Below are positions 7,503 to 15,221 of a DNA stretch of 32,561 bases, in pieces. Each line of letters starts with the position of its first letter. Position 1 is the stretch's first letter. The stretch lies in assembly GCA_041742255.1 (NCBI GenBank), contig JBGSIZ010000249.1, positions 1 through 32,561 on the forward strand, in the 5' to 3' direction. Below the pieces are notes generated by a model. It saw only the letters and a program-made list of their open reading frames with translations, ran no database searches and was not told where the DNA came from. Made by a program: the position numbers and the translations under genes. The stretch is from JBGSIZ01 sp041742255 (lineage in GTDB: Bacteria; Pseudomonadota; Alphaproteobacteria; Rhodobacterales; Rhodobacteraceae).

Positions 7503-8987
7503 ATGTCGAGCATTCTGACAAACAACGGCGCGATGGTCGCGCTGCAGACCCTTAAGTCGATCAATGGCAACCTCGCCAAGACCCAGGACATGATTTCGAC
7601 CGGCAAATCGGTGGCATCCGCCAAGGACAACGCGTCCGTCTGGGCCATTTCCAAGGTGATGGAATCCGATGTGCAGGGCTTCAAAGGCATCTCTGACAGC
7701 TTGTCTTTGGGGGAATCGACCGTGGCTGTGGCCCGCAAGGCCTCGGAAACGGTGACCGATCTGCTGACCCAGATCAAAGGCAAGGTTGTGGCCGCGCAAG
7801 AAGAAAACGTGGACCGCAGCAAGATCCAGACCGACATCAAGGCACTGACCGACCAGATCAAATCGGTGACGGGTGCGGCCCAGTTCAACGGGCTCAACCT
7901 GATCAAGGGCACGGATGACATGAACATCCTGTCGTCGCTTGACCGGTCCGGCGACGGCACCGTGACAGCGTCCAACATCACCGTGGCCCGTCAGGATCTG
8001 ACCTCCACGGCGGGTGTGTTCGGGTCCGGCACATCGCTCAACGCGAACGCGACAGCCAGTGCGGCCACGGTCACATCGACCGGCAATTCGGCCAACGTGA
8101 CCATCGCGGCCGACGCCGATATGTCCGACAACGCGATCACGGTCTCGATCGGGGGCACGACGCTCAACTTTGCGTCGGGCGATCTTTCGGGGGATCAGGA
8201 CGCCGCGGCAACCCAAATCACCGCAGCGATCAATGCGCTGGGCCTGAAAGGGATCACGGCTGGTGTGGATGGGACGAACACCAACCAGATCAACATCACC
8301 TCCACCCTCGCGTTCGAAGACGTGGCCTTGGCCGCAACCGGTGCCACCGCAAGTGCGGCGACCATCGAGCAGCGGTCCGAATCGGTGGCACTTTCCACCG
8401 CGGCAACCGTGAATGACGGTGACGGCTACCGGGTCACAGTCGGGTCCGGATCCTACACCTACGTCGCCGGCAAGGGCGAAACGATGGAGGACGTGGCCAA
8501 GGGTTTGAAGGCCGCCGTTGATGGCGCTGGTCTGACCGGCGTGACGACTGCAGCCTCCAAAGACGCCACCACGGGTGCCTGGTCGCTCAAGGTTGACAAT
8601 GACGGCACCGGTTCTGCCTCTTTGGCCTTCTCGGTTGTTGGCAACGCTGGTGGCAAGGCATCGGGCGGTCTGTTCGGTCTCGAAAACATCGACGTGACCA
8701 CCAACGAGGGCGCCGATTCGGCCCTTGGCAACATCGAGACCCTGATCGCCAACTCCATCGATGCGGCGGCGGCCTTTGGTTCGGCACAGGGCCGGATCGA
8801 AACCCAGAACGACTTTATCAGCAGCCTCACGGACTCGCTGAAGTCGGGGATCGGGTCGATGGTCGATGCGGATATGGAGGAAGCCTCGGCACGGCTGCAG
8901 GCCTTGCAGGTTCAGCAGCAGCTGGGCGTGCAGTCCTTGTCGATTGCAAACCAGGCGCCGCAGTCGATCCTGTCGCTGTTCCGGTAA
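7503..8987 (+). CDS. fliC: flagellin with an enlarged central region
   Basis: Filament subunit exported by the flagellar type III apparatus. The 494-residue product has the conserved flagellin D0/D1 N-terminus (MSSILTNNGAMVALQTLKSI, ISTGKSVASAKDNASVWAIS at 31-50, GAAQFNGLNLIKG at 124-136) and the C-terminal coiled-coil half (about 403-494) ending LGVQSLSIANQAPQSILSLF. Alphaproteobacterial flagellins are often about 270-400 residues. Here roughly residues 180-390 form a Thr/Ala/Gly-rich, beta-strand insertion containing two similar modules (about 196-281 and 306-386) of the Flagellin_IN type, which would form the surface-exposed part of the filament. No cysteine is present. An AAAAGGA site lies ten bases before the start. 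flaF and flbT follow directly, as in other alphaproteobacteria. Confidence 0.96.
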   Translation: MSSILTNNGAMVALQTLKSINGNLAKTQDMISTGKSVASAKDNASVWAISKVMESDVQGFKGISDSLSLGESTVAVARKASETVTDLLTQIKGKVVAAQEENVDRSKIQTDIKALTDQIKSVTGAAQFNGLNLIKGTDDMNILSSLDRSGDGTVTASNITVARQDLTSTAGVFGSGTSLNANATASAATVTSTGNSANVTIAADADMSDNAITVSIGGTTLNFASGDLSGDQDAAATQITAAINALGLKGITAGVDGTNTNQINITSTLAFEDVALAATGATASAATIEQRSESVALSTAATVNDGDGYRVTVGSGSYTYVAGKGETMEDVAKGLKAAVDGAGLTGVTTAASKDATTGAWSLKVDNDGTGSASLAFSVVGNAGGKASGGLFGLENIDVTTNEGADSALGNIETLIANSIDAAAAFGSAQGRIETQNDFISSLTDSLKSGIGSMVDADMEEASARLQALQVQQQLGVQSLSIANQAPQSILSLFR

Positions 8988-9001
8988 ATCCAGAGACAAA
9001 C

Positions 9002-9028
9002 GAGAGGGCGCGTTCTGCGCGCCCTCTC
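9002..9028 (+). terminator. strong hairpin between fliC and flaF
   Basis: GAGAGGGCGCG (9002-9012) pairs perfectly over 11 bases with its complement at 9018-9028 around the loop TTCTG, 15 bases after the fliC stop. No T-tract follows, so it may be a partial terminator or an mRNA 3'-end stabiliser that keeps fliC transcripts more abundant than flaF-flbT. Confidence 0.65.
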
Positions 9029-9041
9029 CCTCCGGTTTCGC

Positions 9042-9056
9042 CGCGGTAAAACCGCG
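9042..9056 (+). promoter_or_regulatory. second small hairpin before flaF
   Basis: CGCGGT (9042-9047) pairs with ACCGCG (9051-9056) around AAA, 20 bases before the flaF ribosome binding site AAAGGA. It may act with the preceding larger hairpin; function unknown. Confidence 0.3.
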
Positions 9057-9088
9057 CCCCGTTCCTCTTCGTCCGGAAAGGACATCCC

Positions 9089-9466
9089 GTGAACGTCATC
9101 GAACAAGCCAGACAGGCCTATGCACCGGGTCGAAACACCGTGCAGACAGGCCGTTCTACCGAATTTCTTTTGTTCAGCCAGATCACCGCCAGATTGCGGG
9201 CCGCATCCAAAGAAGGGCCGGACAACTTCTCCGCCCTCGCGACCGCCATCCACGACAATCGCAGGCTCTGGACCATCCTCGCGGCGGACGTGGCCGATAC
9301 CGGCAATGCATTGCCCGAAACGCTTCGCGCCCAGATCTTTTACCTCGCCGAATTTACGCAGGTTCACAGTCGCAAGGTTCTTCGTGGGTTGGCCGATGTT
9401 TCGGCGCTCGTTGACGTGAATGCGGCCATCATGGCCGGTTTGGCCCGGGCGGAGAGCTTGTCATGA
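9089..9466 (+). CDS. flaF: flagellar biosynthesis regulator FlaF
   Basis: 125-residue alphaproteobacterial FlaF, recognised from MNVIEQARQAYAPG (residues 1-14), TEFLLFSQITARL, NRRLWTILAADVAD and ALPETLRAQIFYLAEFTQVHSRKVL. FlaF is needed for flagellin production and secretion in Caulobacter and relatives and works with or against FlbT. The start codon is GTG, preceded by AAAGGA. The stop overlaps the flbT start by four bases (ATGA), so the two are translationally coupled. It lies 101 bases after fliC, separated by hairpins. Confidence 0.93.
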   Translation: MNVIEQARQAYAPGRNTVQTGRSTEFLLFSQITARLRAASKEGPDNFSALATAIHDNRRLWTILAADVADTGNALPETLRAQIFYLAEFTQVHSRKVLRGLADVSALVDVNAAIMAGLARAESLS

Positions 9467-9861
9467 CCGGCCTTGTCCTGAAGCTCGGGCCGGGCGAACG
9501 GGTGCTGGTCAACGGCGCCGTCATTGAAAATGGTGATCGGCGGTCCAGGCTCAACATCCTGACCCCCAACGCAAATATTCTGCGCCTGCGGGATGCCATC
9601 CGCCCCGAAGAGGTCAACACGCCCGTCCGGCGGGTGTGCTACATTGCCCAACTTGTCCTGTCGGGTGATGCGGTTGAGGAAGATGCGCGGCATCAGCTGT
9701 TGCGGGGTATCGAACAACTCAGCCAGGCATTGCGGGACGCGGACAGCCGGACAACGCTTGCCGCAGCCAGCGCCGCCGTGATCGAAGGTGATTTCTACAA
9801 GGCGCTAAAGGCCCTGCGGACCCTTTTGCCCCGCGAAGAACGCTTGTTGAGGTTCACATGA
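9463..9861 (+). CDS. flbT: flagellin post-transcriptional regulator FlbT
   Basis: 132-residue FlbT: MTGLVLKLGPGERVLVNGAVIENGDRRSRL and NILTPNANILRLRDAIRPEE are typical of the family, as is the helical second half with VIEGDFYKALKALRTLLPRE. In Caulobacter FlbT binds the 5' leader of flagellin mRNA and promotes its decay when the hook is incomplete. Here its likely target, the long structured fliC leader, lies 2 kb upstream in the same cluster. The gene overlaps flaF before it and the DUF1217 gene after it by four bases each. Confidence 0.94.
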   Translation: MTGLVLKLGPGERVLVNGAVIENGDRRSRLNILTPNANILRLRDAIRPEEVNTPVRRVCYIAQLVLSGDAVEEDARHQLLRGIEQLSQALRDADSRTTLAAASAAVIEGDFYKALKALRTLLPREERLLRFT

Positions 9862-10676
9862 CGTTCCAGCCGGTCATACCCGCGTCAGGCTATGCCGGCT
9901 GGCGCTTTCTGCAGCGCACGTTGGATACCCAACGAACCGCCTATGAACAAAGTGCGCCCGTCCAGCGGGCGACCGACTACTTCCGCGAAAATATAGGCAA
10001 GGTTCGGACCGCGGATGACCTGTTGGGCGATCGGCGTTTGTTGGAGGTGGCACTTGGGGCCTTTGGCCTTGATGCTGATATCAACAGCCGCGCGTTTATC
10101 CGGAAGGTTCTGCAAGATGGCACGCTGCAAGAAGACGCGCTGTCCAACCGGCTGGCCGACAAACGCTATGCTGCCTTTTCCGAAGCCTTTGGTTTTGGTG
10201 ATTTTAGTGTGCCCCGCACCGTGCTGAGCACCTTTCCAGACGAGATCATCGACCGGTATGAGGCCCGCAGCTTTGAGGCCGCCGTCGGCGCGCAGGATGA
10301 CCAGATGCGCCTCGCCCTAAATGTCGCGCCCGGATTGACCGATGTTGTGGATCAAGCGAGCACAGAGCGGGGTCAATGGTTTTCAATCATGGGAAATCAG
10401 CCCCTCCGGCAGGTTTTCGAAACCGCGCTTGGCTTGCCATCGTCGTTTGGGTCCCTGGATATCGACAAACAACTCGAGCAGTTTCAGGACCGTGCCAAGG
10501 CAGTCTTTGGCACCGACAATCCGGCGGAATTTCTGGCAAGTGACAAGCAGGAAAAATTGATCCGCCTGTTCATGATACGCAGTGATGCCCAGAATGGGTT
10601 CGGGGCAAACGGCGGCACCGTCGCGTTGACCATTCTGCGCGCCGCCCCCACGATGCGCCAATTGCGCGGGTTCTGA
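9858..10676 (+). CDS. DUF1217 flagellar-cluster protein
   Basis: 272-residue soluble, mostly helical protein coupled to flbT by an ATGA overlap. It matches the DUF1217 family seen in alphaproteobacterial flagellar regions: an N-terminal segment GWRFLQRTLDTQRTAYEQSA, then RDxLL-like DDLLGDRRLLEVALGAFGLD, RAFIRKVLQDGTLQEDALSNRLADKRYAAFSEAFGFGD, and a second similar half including FETALGLPSSFGSLDIDKQL. The internal similarity between the two halves suggests a duplicated helical unit. There is no signal peptide, membrane segment or catalytic motif. Function is unknown to me; its position with flaF-flbT suggests a role in flagellin export, or export of another late substrate, or in its control. 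Confidence 0.82.
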   Translation: MTFQPVIPASGYAGWRFLQRTLDTQRTAYEQSAPVQRATDYFRENIGKVRTADDLLGDRRLLEVALGAFGLDADINSRAFIRKVLQDGTLQEDALSNRLADKRYAAFSEAFGFGDFSVPRTVLSTFPDEIIDRYEARSFEAAVGAQDDQMRLALNVAPGLTDVVDQASTERGQWFSIMGNQPLRQVFETALGLPSSFGSLDIDKQLEQFQDRAKAVFGTDNPAEFLASDKQEKLIRLFMIRSDAQNGFGANGGTVALTILRAAPTMRQLRGF

Positions 10677-10908
10677 GGGAGGACTTAGTCTCGCGCCACT
10701 GGGTCGTGTCTTTCAGCGGAGTCGCGTCGCGGCCAAGATTATTTCTTTTCCCAAGAGAGCCTTCGGATAGGCGGGACAATAGCCAACCTCGTCCGCTCCG
10801 CGCCCCCTTGTCATCCTCGGGAATTCCCATTTCGGCCAACACCTCGACCCGGACGCGATTGCGTCGCGGCAAAGGCTCCCCATCAATACCGCCTAATTCA
10901 TCTTTCAA
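10570..10908 (-). CDS. possible small gene coupled to fliI
   Basis: The ATG at 10908 overlaps the fliI stop in the ATGA arrangement used throughout this cluster, so a ribosome ending fliI could restart here. The first 40 or so residues (MKDELGGIDGEPLPRRNRVR onward) look protein-like: charged, with a short helix RVEVLAEMGIPEDD. The later part is low-quality Arg/Ser/Thr sequence, and the last 107 bases run antisense through the DUF1217 gene. No family is recognised. Either a short real peptide, the start of a decayed gene, or chance. The open frame, if translated fully, is 112 residues. Confidence 0.3.
   Translation of the reverse strand: MKDELGGIDGEPLPRRNRVRVEVLAEMGIPEDDKGARSGRGWLLSRLSEGSLGKRNNLGRDATPLKDTTQWRETKSSLRTRAIGASWGRRAEWSTRRCRRLPRTHSGHHCVS
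10677..10904. other. spacer between convergent DUF1217 gene and fliI
   Basis: 228 bases with no secure gene on the plus strand and no clear intrinsic terminator for either convergent gene. Its only notable content is the body of the minus-strand ORF that starts at the fliI stop codon. Confidence 0.5.
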
Positions 10909-12254
10909 GAAGTGCCCTCGCTGCGCGGCGCACCCGGGCCAACCCGCGAGAGTGTCCGGCGCAGCGCGGAAAATGCGGCTTCGGGGCCATCGGGGCTGCG
11001 TTGCGCCAAAAACCGGGCCAGACCCGGTTCCAACGTGATGGCGGCGTCAATCGCGGGGTCGCTGCCTGCGGCGTAAAGCCCAGATTGAATCATCAGTTCC
11101 GCCCGGTCAAAGGTGCCTAGATGCCGCCGCGCCTCGGAAATCAAAACATTTTCGGCGGCTGTCGCGACCCCCGGCAATGATCGTGACACCGACCGAAGCA
11201 GGTCCACAGCCGGAAATCGGCCCCGTTCGGCAATCGTTCGATCAAGGACCACATGTCCATCCAGGACGCCGCGCAGCATGTCTGCCACGGGTTCCTCCAT
11301 ATCCGATCCCGCGACAAGGACGGAATAGACCGCCGTGATGTCCCCGGTGCCATCGGTACCCGGCCCTGCCCGTTCGCACAGCGCCGCAATTTGAGGCCCG
11401 GTGGTGGCGGGGAACCCCCGCAAACCTGCCCCTTCTCCGGCGGCTACGGCGACCTCGCGGTGCGCCTCGGCAAAGCGGGTGACGCTGTCAAGGAGCAGGA
11501 GAACCTGCCGCCCCTCATCCCGGAAATGTTCGGCCACGGCGGTTGCAGACCACGCACAGCGACGCCGAATTTGTGGTGCCTGATCCGAGGTCGCGGCGAC
11601 AACAACCGTGCGCGCCATCCCCTCCGGACCCAGCACCTTGTCCACAAATTCCCGCAACTCGCGGCCCCGCTCACCCACAAGCCCGATCACGACGACATCC
11701 GCCCCAACCCCGCGCGCCAAATCGGCAAGCAAAGTTGATTTGCCCACGCCAGACCCGGCAAAAAGTCCCATTCGCTGCCCCCGCGCCAACGGCAACAGTG
11801 TATCGAACACCGCAAGCCCTGTGGCCATCCGGGCCCCAAGACTGCGACGCGCATAGGCGTCAGGGGCCCGGGCCTGTGCCGGTCGGGGGACAAGCCCCGG
11901 CAGCAACGGAAACCCGTCCAGCGGTTGCCCGTCAGGGTCGATCACCCGCCCGATCCACCCGGCATGCGGCGCAAAAACGGGTGGTGCCACGAGCCGAACC
12001 GCATCACCGGGGGCCAAACCGTCGGCCATTCCGTCCGCCATGCACAGGGCAGTGTCCGGGGAAACGCGGATCACCTCGCCCCGCAGCGTTCGCGGGCCCG
12101 ATTGAACTATGATCCGGTCCCCCAGGCGCACGGCCCCGCCAAGCCCCGCAAGGGTGATGGCCCCGCCGCTCACCGCGACGATGCGGCCCAAGGGTCCGAC
12201 GGACTGTATCCGCCCGATCGCCGCCGTCGCCCGTTCCAGACATTGAAATGCCAA
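10905..12254 (-). CDS. fliI: flagellum-specific ATP synthase FliI
   Basis: Hexameric export ATPase that unloads chaperones and unfolds substrates at the flagellar gate. From a TTG at 12254 it has 449 residues. The Walker A loop GSGVGKST ends a typical LFAGSGVGKSTLL segment (Lys172), GERGRE (about 194-199) carries the catalytic glutamate, and VLLLLDSVTRFA (Asp256) is Walker B, followed by the F1-beta-like GFPATTGPQIAALCERAG. Start choice: GGGAGG at 12262-12267 is seven bases before the TTG. Upstream TTG codons at 12293 and 12290 abut an AAAGGAG and have poor spacing, and no in-frame ATG exists near the 5' end. It stands alone on the minus strand, divergent from flgB. Confidence 0.95.
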   Translation of the reverse strand: MAFQCLERATAAIGRIQSVGPLGRIVAVSGGAITLAGLGGAVRLGDRIIVQSGPRTLRGEVIRVSPDTALCMADGMADGLAPGDAVRLVAPPVFAPHAGWIGRVIDPDGQPLDGFPLLPGLVPRPAQARAPDAYARRSLGARMATGLAVFDTLLPLARGQRMGLFAGSGVGKSTLLADLARGVGADVVVIGLVGERGRELREFVDKVLGPEGMARTVVVAATSDQAPQIRRRCAWSATAVAEHFRDEGRQVLLLLDSVTRFAEAHREVAVAAGEGAGLRGFPATTGPQIAALCERAGPGTDGTGDITAVYSVLVAGSDMEEPVADMLRGVLDGHVVLDRTIAERGRFPAVDLLRSVSRSLPGVATAAENVLISEARRHLGTFDRAELMIQSGLYAAGSDPAIDAAITLEPGLARFLAQRSPDGPEAAFSALRRTLSRVGPGAPRSEGTS

Positions 12255-12261
12255 TTGGGAT

Positions 12262-12267
12262 CCTCCC
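12262..12267 (-). promoter_or_regulatory. ribosome binding site that fixes the fliI TTG start
   Basis: GGGAGG on the minus strand, seven bases upstream of the TTG at 12254. It is the best placed Shine-Dalgarno sequence for any in-frame start of fliI. Confidence 0.6.
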
Positions 12268-12300
12268 GTTCGTGTTGGCCATTCTGCCAACAACTCCTTT

Positions 12301-12318
12301 TTAAGGAATCACAGTTAA
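12301..12318. promoter_or_regulatory. pair of TTAA half-sites between fliI and flgB
   Basis: TTAA at 12301-12304 and at 12315-12318, ten bases apart, in the 97-base divergent spacer. The second reads GTTAAGCCT, identical to the sequence in the fliL-fliF spacer (26677 onward). The N10 spacing differs from the N7 of a full CtrA site, so these may be two half-sites, or the right half may pair with a degenerate TTGC at 12326-12329. Confidence 0.4.
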
Positions 12319-12351
12319 GCCTTCCTTGCAGTCACTCGAGGGAGAATCCCG

Positions 12352-12732
12352 ATGTACGAAAATATGCCGCTGTTTCAGACAGCGACCGCCATGGCCCGCC
12401 ACGCGGGCAGCCGTCAGGCGGTGACCACCCGCAACATTGCCAATGCAGATACGCCCGGTTACCGGGCGCAAACCATCGCGTCGTTCAAGGACAGTTATCG
12501 CGCCACTGGCACCCTTGTCCCGCAGGCCACCCGGCCCGGTCACATGGGCGGGCACCCGGCGCAGGCAAACGCCCGCGAGGTGCAAAGCCCGGCGGAACCG
12601 TCCCCCAACGGCAATTCCGTCTCGCTGGAATTGGAGATGGTGAATGCCGTGGACAACCAGCGCGAACATGACCGCGCCCTTGCCATCTACAAACACGGGC
12701 TGACGGTGCTACGCACCGTTCTTGGCCGATAG
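12352..12732 (+). CDS. flgB: flagellar proximal rod protein FlgB
   Basis: 126-residue rod subunit. The N-terminal segment has the axial-protein signature TRNIANADTPGYRAQTI (about residues 25-41), and the C-terminal helix NQREHDRALAIYKHGLTVLRTVLGR is typical of FlgB. It is exported by the type III system without a cleaved signal. First gene of the rod operon flgB-flgC-fliE-fliQ-flgF-flgG-flgA-flgH, with GAGGGAGA upstream of the ATG and candidate CtrA half-sites 34-51 bases before the start. Confidence 0.95.
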   Translation: MYENMPLFQTATAMARHAGSRQAVTTRNIANADTPGYRAQTIASFKDSYRATGTLVPQATRPGHMGGHPAQANAREVQSPAEPSPNGNSVSLELEMVNAVDNQREHDRALAIYKHGLTVLRTVLGR

Positions 12733-12741
12733 GGGCGCGCG

Positions 12742-13134
12742 ATGGCTGATTTCTCAGACGCGCTGTCGGTTGCCGCATCGGGCATGAAGGCGCAGGCGGC
12801 TCGTATCCGCCACACGTCCGAAAACATCGCGAACGCGGACACCCCCGGCTATCACCGCAAGACGATCTCCTTTGCACAAGAGGTCACGCGCGGCGAACGG
12901 TCTGGCGCAGTTGCCACCGGCCCAGTCCGCCTCGACCCGACCGAGGCCACCCGAATTTACGACCCCGCTCACCCGCTTGCCGGGCCGGACGGGTATTACG
13001 AGGGATCGAACGTCAATCTGTTGATTGAAATCACCGACGCCCGCGAGGCGCAGCGATCCTACGAAGCCAATCTCAAGATGTTCGATCAGGTGCGGCAGAT
13101 GTCGTCATCGCTGATGGAACTGTTGCGCAAATAA
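12742..13134 (+). CDS. flgC: flagellar proximal rod protein FlgC
   Basis: 130-residue rod subunit with the FlgC N-terminus (ALSVAASGMKAQAARIRHTSENIANADTPGYHRK) and the C-terminal axial motif GSNVNLLIEITDAREAQRSYEANLKMFDQ. It follows flgB by nine bases and precedes fliE by eleven. Confidence 0.96.
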   Translation: MADFSDALSVAASGMKAQAARIRHTSENIANADTPGYHRKTISFAQEVTRGERSGAVATGPVRLDPTEATRIYDPAHPLAGPDGYYEGSNVNLLIEITDAREAQRSYEANLKMFDQVRQMSSSLMELLRK

Positions 13135-13145
13135 AGGTCTGATCC

Positions 13146-13439
13146 ATGGAATTCACCACATCACTTGTCGCCAATGCCTATTCCGCCTCGCGGGAGGCGA
13201 CCGCCCCGCAACCCGGTTCCGGCGGTGGCGCGGGCAAGGCATTCGCCGCTGCCGCCGAAGATTTCGCCGCCACCCTGCTGCATTCCGAACAAACGGCGAT
13301 GCAGGCGATGACCGCCGGGGCCGATCCACACGCGCTGGTTCAGGCGCTCGCGCAGACCGAATTGGCCGTGGAAACCGCCGTCACGATCCGCAACAAGGTC
13401 GTGGAAGCCTATCAGGAAATCCTGCGGATGCCGGTGTGA
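13146..13439 (+). CDS. fliE: flagellar hook-basal body complex protein FliE
   Basis: 97-residue FliE, the adaptor between the MS ring and the proximal rod. The second half matches the family: AAAEDFAATLLHSEQTAMQA, ADPHALVQALAQTELAVETA and the C-terminal VTIRNKVVEAYQEILRMPV. The N-terminal 35 residues are variable and Gly/Ala-rich as usual. Its stop overlaps the fliQ start. Confidence 0.94.
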   Translation: MEFTTSLVANAYSASREATAPQPGSGGGAGKAFAAAAEDFAATLLHSEQTAMQAMTAGADPHALVQALAQTELAVETAVTIRNKVVEAYQEILRMPV

Positions 13440-13705
13440 TGTCCGAGGCCCTGTTTTACGACACGCTCCGTCAGGGATTGTGGATCGCGACGCTCATTTC
13501 GATCCCCATCCTGACGGCGGCGCTGGCGTCCGGTCTGGTTGTGGGCCTGTTTCAGGCGCTCACCTCGATCCAGGAAATGACGCTGACTTTTGTGCCTAAA
13601 ATGCTGTGCATTTTGGCCGTTTTCTGGGTGTCGATGGGGTTCATGACCGAAACCCTCGTCAGTTTTTTTCAGGACACGCTGATCCCGATGATCGCAGGGG
13701 GCTGA
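13439..13705 (+). CDS. fliQ: flagellar export gate protein FliQ
   Basis: 88-residue inner-membrane protein of the FliP-FliQ-FliR export gate. It has two membrane helices, about 13-39 and 48-70, with the conserved GLFQALTSIQEMTLTFVPK between them. The fliE stop and this ATG share a base (TGATG). A GTG codon immediately before (13436) is an equally possible start adding one residue. Placement of fliQ inside the rod operon, away from fliP and fliR, is common in alphaproteobacteria. Confidence 0.95.
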   Translation: MSEALFYDTLRQGLWIATLISIPILTAALASGLVVGLFQALTSIQEMTLTFVPKMLCILAVFWVSMGFMTETLVSFFQDTLIPMIAGG

Positions 13706-13706
13706 C

Positions 13707-14423
13707 ATGGATAACGCAACTTATACCGCGCTGACCCGGCAATCGGGGTTGATGGCCGAAATGCAGGTGGTGGCGAACAACATCGCGAACGCAAACACGA
13801 CCGGGTATCGGTCCGAAGGGATCACATTCGCCGAATACATCAGCGCGACGGGGCCAAAAACCGATTCGCTGTCCATGGCCACCGCCGAGGTGCGCGATAC
13901 CCTGTCCGCCCAAGGCGCGCTGGGCCTGACCGGCGGCACCTTTGACCTCGCTATCGAGGGCGAGGGGTTTTTTCTGATCGACACGCCGCAAGGGCAGCGA
14001 TTGACCCGGGCCGGCAATTTCACGCCGAACGAAAACGGCGATCTGGTCACAATGGACGGCCACGCCGTTTTGGATGCAGGCGGCGCGCCTGTGTTTGTGC
14101 CCACCGGGGCCGGTCCGATTGGCATCGCGCCCGATGGCACGATTTCCGCCGGGGGACAGCCGGTGGGGCAAATCGGGCTTGTGATGCCCGATGACCCCCT
14201 CGCCCTGACGCGCGAAGGGGGCACGATGTTCAACCCCGGTGGCGGTATCATCCCGGCCGAAAATGGGCAGATGATGCAAGGGTTTCTGGAATCGTCGAAC
14301 GTGAACCCGATCCTGCAGATCAGCCGGATGATCGAGGTTCAGCGCGCCTATGAGCTGGGCCAAAGTTTCATGGACAAAGAAGATGAACGGATTCGCAACG
14401 TGTTGCGGACCCTTGGCCGATAG
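13707..14423 (+). CDS. flgF: flagellar rod protein FlgF
   Basis: 238-residue proximal rod protein of the FlgE/F/G family. It starts MDNATYTALTRQSGLMAEMQ and continues with the axial signature VANNIANANTTGYRSEGI (about 22-39), the central LAIEGEGFFLID and LTRAGNFTPNENGDLVT, and ends with the C-terminal axial segment FLESSNVNPILQISRMIEVQRAYELGQ. It is one base after fliQ and 12 bases before flgG. It is shorter than flgG and lacks the FlgG-specific ending, supporting FlgF. Confidence 0.95.
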   Translation: MDNATYTALTRQSGLMAEMQVVANNIANANTTGYRSEGITFAEYISATGPKTDSLSMATAEVRDTLSAQGALGLTGGTFDLAIEGEGFFLIDTPQGQRLTRAGNFTPNENGDLVTMDGHAVLDAGGAPVFVPTGAGPIGIAPDGTISAGGQPVGQIGLVMPDDPLALTREGGTMFNPGGGIIPAENGQMMQGFLESSNVNPILQISRMIEVQRAYELGQSFMDKEDERIRNVLRTLGR

Positions 14424-14435
14424 GAGAATGAACAG

Positions 14436-15221
14436 ATGCGGGCACTGAAAATTGCGGCGGCGGGCATGACGGCCCAGCAGATGCGGGTCGAGGTCATCTC
14501 GAACAACCTCGCGAACATGAACACCACGGGCTATAATGCGCGCCGGGCCGAATTTGCAGACCTGCATTATCAACAGCTTGCCCGGCCAGGAACGATCAAC
14601 GCCAGCGATGGCACGACATTGCCCACCGGGGTCCAGTTGGGGCTGGGTGTGCGCCCGACGTCAGTGTCGGTGATGTTGTCGCAGGGGTCATTGGCGGCAA
14701 CGGGCGGCGATCTTGATGTCGCGATCGAAGGGCAGGGATACCTTGAGGTGACGCTCCCAAACGGCACCCCCGCCTATACCCGCGATGGCGGCTTGAAACG
14801 GTCGGGCGACGGTCAGATCGTCACCTCGGACGGCTATCCGGTGGTCCCAGATATCACGATCCCGCGCGACGCCCGGTCCATCTCCATCAACCCCGAGGGC
14901 GAGGTTTACGCCTATTTCGTCGATCAGGTGCAGCCGTCGCTCTTGGGTCAAATCACGCTGGCGGGGTTCACAAATCCCAAGGGGTTGGAGGCGATCGGGT
15001 CGAACCTGTTTCTGGAAACACCGGCCTCTGGACCGTCGGCGGTATCGACCCCCGGCGAGGATGGTCTGGGCGTGTTGCGCCAAGGCTATCTGGAGGACAG
15101 TTCGGTTGACGCGGTCAAGGAGGTGACCGACCTGATCGAGGCACAACGGGGGTATGAATTGAACTCCAAGGTCATCAGCGCGGCGGACCAGATGCTGGGC
15201 GCAATGGTGCAAATCCGATGA
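14436..15221 (+). CDS. flgG: flagellar distal rod protein FlgG
   Basis: 261-residue distal rod subunit, the classic FlgG length. N-terminus MRALKIAAAGMTAQQMRVEV followed by ISNNLANMNTTGYNARRAEF. The central region has LGLGVRPTSV (typical of FlgG) and VAIEGQGYLEV, and the C-terminus is YLEDSSVDAVKEVTDLIEAQ then RGYELNSKVISAADQML. It ends with a four-base overlap with flgA (ATGA). Confidence 0.97.
   Translation: MRALKIAAAGMTAQQMRVEVISNNLANMNTTGYNARRAEFADLHYQQLARPGTINASDGTTLPTGVQLGLGVRPTSVSVMLSQGSLAATGGDLDVAIEGQGYLEVTLPNGTPAYTRDGGLKRSGDGQIVTSDGYPVVPDITIPRDARSISINPEGEVYAYFVDQVQPSLLGQITLAGFTNPKGLEAIGSNLFLETPASGPSAVSTPGEDGLGVLRQGYLEDSSVDAVKEVTDLIEAQRGYELNSKVISAADQMLGAMVQIR

Noticed and set aside
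7341..8999. 552-codon open frame antisense to fliC
   Set aside because: It lies wholly opposite a clear flagellin gene, is rich in Arg/Gly/His, has no family resemblance, and arises from the GC-rich codon pattern of fliC.
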